A stretch of DNA of 8,332 nt from an uncultured Bacteroidales bacterium (lineage in GTDB: Bacteria; Bacteroidota; Bacteroidia; Bacteroidales; UBA932), in contig CAMNNS010000063.1 in the NCBI GenBank assembly GCA_946545765.1, positions 1 through 8,332 on the forward strand, given 5' to 3'. Numbering within the stretch: position 1 is the stretch's first letter; each line of letters starts with the position of its first letter. Positions 7,244 through 8,332 of this stretch are shown here, piece after piece. Under the pieces are notes generated by a model. It was not told the origin of the DNA, searched no databases, and saw only the letters and a program-made list of their open reading frames with translations. A program made the position numbers and the translations under genes.

Positions 7244-8023
7244 CTATATATGCGTATTATTCTCTCTATAAATATTCTTGTTCTCCGATATAATCTCCCT
7301 CACACTATCGTTTAAATCTTGCATTTCGTCCTGGCTATCTAAACTATAATTATAACCCTTTCTTGTAGTTAGATATGTTTTAATCCCTTTTGTGATTTTT
7401 TCTAAAGGGGACAAGAAATAAAAATTTAAAAAATAGTTAAACAAAAACAATAGAATTATACCTATTCCTACCGCTACAACACATGGCATAAGGCTTCTAT
7501 AAAAACTATCACTAAGATTCTCAGAATTAGCTTCTAAGGCACTTTGTGAATATAAGTTCAATTTCTTTATATATTCTCTTAACTGTGTGTAGGTTGGATA
7601 CATTCTATTTAAGTACCAATCGTTTTTTTCATTGTATGTAAACTTCCAAATATCCTCTACTTCAGAAGCAACCTTTATATATGAAGCATAGCCAAGCAAT
7701 ACAGAATCTACCATTTTATTCTCAGCTACTGTAGAAAATTTCTCTTTTCGTATGCACTCAATAAATCTATCATCTTGCTCTATATTAATTAATTCTGATT
7801 CAACAATAGTTGTATCTCCTAATAATCCCAACAACTTATAATTGTATTCATCTGCAATCTCTAAAAGTAGTCTCGATGTATTTATACTACTAATATCACT
7901 TGTAACCACATTGGCTACAGTTTTTTTCATAATATAAAATTCAAATATCGCTATCAATGAGGATAATAAAAGGATAAAACCCACAATTACAAATCCAATA
8001 GAAATTTTTCTCCTTACAATCAT
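7244..8023 (-). CDS. Two-TM sensor-like membrane protein with C-terminal HAMP domain and no output domain
   Basis: The topology resembles the sensory half of a histidine kinase or chemoreceptor. TM1 lies at about 8-31 and TM2 at about 180-203. The intervening 148 residues (32-179) are rich in charged and helical residues, as in periplasmic four-helix-bundle sensor domains. A HAMP-like linker follows at about 203-250, with the characteristic Pro in SPLEKI (205-210) and DEMQDLNDSVREI (232-244), resembling the usual DE.G.L pattern except that the glycine position is Gln. The protein then stops after 259 residues, where a kinase would have PAS or HisKA domains. The remaining tail has no kinase motifs, and only 6 nt separate it from trkH, so no kinase remnant exists. 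I do not recognise a named gene. It could signal through a partner, modulate TrkH, or be a kinase that lost its catalytic part. Confidence 0.75.
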   Translation of the reverse strand: MIVRRKISIGFVIVGFILLLSSLIAIFEFYIMKKTVANVVTSDISSINTSRLLLEIADEYNYKLLGLLGDTTIVESELINIEQDDRFIECIRKEKFSTVAENKMVDSVLLGYASYIKVASEVEDIWKFTYNEKNDWYLNRMYPTYTQLREYIKKLNLYSQSALEANSENLSDSFYRSLMPCVVAVGIGIILLFLFNYFLNFYFLSPLEKITKGIKTYLTTRKGYNYSLDSQDEMQDLNDSVREIISENKNIYRENNTHI

Positions 8024-8064
8024 ATATTACAATTAATAAACCATTGCAAAATTACAAAAAACAT
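8020..8064 (-). CDS. Possible 14-residue leader peptide with strong Shine-Dalgarno, coupled to the HAMP gene
   Basis: An ATG at 8064 opens a short frame, MFFVILQWFINCNI, whose TGA stop shares ATGA with the start codon of the HAMP protein (8023). A perfect AAGGAG stands at 8075-8080, 10 nt upstream, which is unusual here because the other starts lack such a site. The peptide is hydrophobic. If real, ribosomes ending it would re-initiate on the sensor gene. It requires transcription from the box at 8088-8095 rather than the one at 8047-8054. A frame this short may be chance. Confidence 0.3.
   Translation of the reverse strand: MFFVILQWFINCNI
8047..8054 (-). promoter_or_regulatory. Alternative -7 box for the HAMP-trkH-helicase operon
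   Basis: On the minus strand this reads TAATTTTG, a TAnnTTTG match that would give a start near 8040 and a leader of about 17 nt, similar to ackA. No -33 element is visible. It competes with the box at 8088-8095; only one may be used. Confidence 0.3.
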
Positions 8065-8087
8065 AATAATAATGCTCCTTTATAGAG

Positions 8088-8095
8088 CAAATATA
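8088..8095 (-). promoter_or_regulatory. Putative -7 box for the HAMP-trkH-helicase operon
   Basis: On the minus strand this reads TATATTTG, an exact TAnnTTTG match. A small inverted repeat, AAGAG-agaa-CTCTT (8095-8108), overlaps its upstream edge. A 5-bp hairpin, TGCTC/GAGCA (8073-8077 and 8085-8089), and the AAGGAG at 8075-8080 lie just downstream. The -33 region is purine-rich and shows no TTTG. Confidence 0.35.
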
Positions 8096-8201
8096 AGAGA
8101 GAACTCTTCTTTTCTTTTTATTTCTCTATTTTGTTAATAGTAATGTTTTATATAGTGCATTTACTAATTGAACTTAGTACTTAGTAATTTTAGAATTCTA
8201 T

Positions 8202-8232
8202 TTTGAATTTACAATTCATTATAGTATATTTG
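8202..8232 (+). promoter_or_regulatory. Bacteroidota-type promoter of the rightmost gene
   Basis: TTTG at 8202-8205 (-33 element), a 19-bp spacer, and TATATTTG at 8225-8232 (-7 box, TAnnTTTG) form the best promoter match in the window. Transcription would begin near 8239, leaving a leader of about 24 nt without a Shine-Dalgarno site before the ATG at 8263. Confidence 0.65.
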
Positions 8233-8241
8233 TTACTATAA
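8219..8241. promoter_or_regulatory. Inverted repeat centred on the -7 box (operator candidate)
   Basis: TTATAGTA-N7-TACTATAA is a perfect 8-bp inverted repeat of 23 bp overall, with the -7 box TATATTTG lying across its left arm and centre. Protein binding here would block RNA polymerase, so a repressor site is the natural reading. The right arm also pairs with a third copy downstream: TTACTATAA (8233-8241) and TTATAGTAA (8253-8261) form a 9-bp hairpin with an 11-nt loop ending one base before the start codon, an alternative RNA-level structure. Confidence 0.5.
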
Positions 8242-8262
8242 CCTATTAACTATTATAGTAAT

Positions 8263-8332
8263 ATGAAAACAAACAACCAATTAGATTCTTTTCTACTCTA
8301 TTCTCTTCCTGCACTGTTGATGATTCTTTTCA
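8263..8332 (+). CDS. Start of an unidentified, probably membrane protein (3' end beyond window)
   Basis: An ATG at 8263 opens a frame that stays open to the right edge, giving 23 residues that begin MKTNNQLDSFLL and continue into a hydrophobic stretch (YSLPALLMILF), which looks like a first transmembrane helix or signal anchor. The start is supported mainly by the well-formed promoter 30 nt upstream and by the divergent arrangement with the HAMP gene. Too little is visible to assign a family. Its promoter is overlapped by an inverted repeat, so it is likely to be a regulated gene. Confidence 0.6.
   Translation, partial: MKTNNQLDSFLLYSLPALLMILF

Larger units (their letters stand above)
8138..8261. 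promoter_or_regulatory. Cluster of TAGTA/TACTA words, possible operator array
   Basis: Within 124 bp the word TAGTA or its complement TACTA occurs seven times (8138, 8162, 8175, 8182, 8222, 8234, 8256). They form larger repeats: a tandem CTTAGTA-CTTAGTA (8173-8186), an inverted TTACTAA (8161-8167) / TTAGTAA (8181-8187), and TTATAGTA (8219-8226) / TACTATAA (8234-8241) / TTATAGTA (8253-8260). The last set surrounds the promoter and leader of the rightmost gene. The rest of 8024-8262 holds the divergent promoter boxes listed separately; I see no RNA gene in it. Confidence 0.45.

Noticed and set aside
7946..7956. TATCGCTATC as a fourth copy of the TATCGCGATA repeat
   Set aside because: It matches only 8 of 10 positions and is not palindromic, so it was not counted.
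7244..8023. HAMP protein as a complete chemoreceptor or histidine kinase
   Set aside because: There is no methyl-accepting signalling hairpin, HisKA or HATPase motif before the stop, and no room before trkH.
1..8332. CRISPR array, tRNA, rRNA, insertion sequence or prophage
   Set aside because: No regularly spaced repeats, cloverleaf-like segments, transposase motifs or phage genes were seen on either strand.

Overview
The window is an AT-rich segment (roughly one third G+C by eye) that most resembles a member of the Bacteroidota, probably Bacteroidales. Three things support this. Several 5' regions contain the Bacteroidota -7 promoter box TAnnTTTG. Most starts lack a Shine-Dalgarno sequence. 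The gene set includes a Bacteroidota-type S9 dipeptidyl peptidase, a ComEC-like protein and a RecD/Dda-like helicase. I cannot name the genus.

Layout: positions 1-963 (minus) hold the N-terminal 321 residues of acetate kinase (ackA), cut by the left edge. A 91-bp divergent promoter region follows. Next is a short ComEC-like DNA-uptake channel gene (1055-2158, plus). It ends tail to tail with, and overlaps by 9 bp, a secreted dipeptidyl peptidase IV-like protease (2150-4321, minus). A strong intrinsic-terminator hairpin for the protease lies inside the 3' coding end of the ComEC gene. Upstream of the protease on the minus strand are a RecD-like SF1 helicase (4368 to 5789 or 5798), a TrkH potassium channel subunit (5789-7237) and a two-TM HAMP protein with no output domain (7244-8023). 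These last three are tightly packed (6-nt gap, then a TAATG stop/start overlap) and look like one operon. The protease probably also has its own promoter. Positions 8024-8262 are a divergent regulatory region rich in TAGTA/TACTA words. It leads to the first 23 codons of an unidentified, probably membrane-bound protein on the plus strand.

How the genes work together: the HAMP protein and TrkH are probably functionally linked (membrane sensing and K+ uptake). The helicase is carried with them through translational coupling. The rest (acetate kinase, ComEC, peptidase) are independent housekeeping or periplasmic functions. I see no CRISPR array, RNA gene, insertion sequence or obvious defence or phage system.

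The observations most worth checking are: (1) three exact copies of the palindrome TATCGCGATA in three different genes and in different reading frames, far above expectation for this base composition; (2) the operator-like TTATAGTA/TACTATAA array around a very good promoter at the right end; (3) a ComEC reduced to its membrane channel; (4) a HAMP sensor without a kinase, placed directly before trkH.
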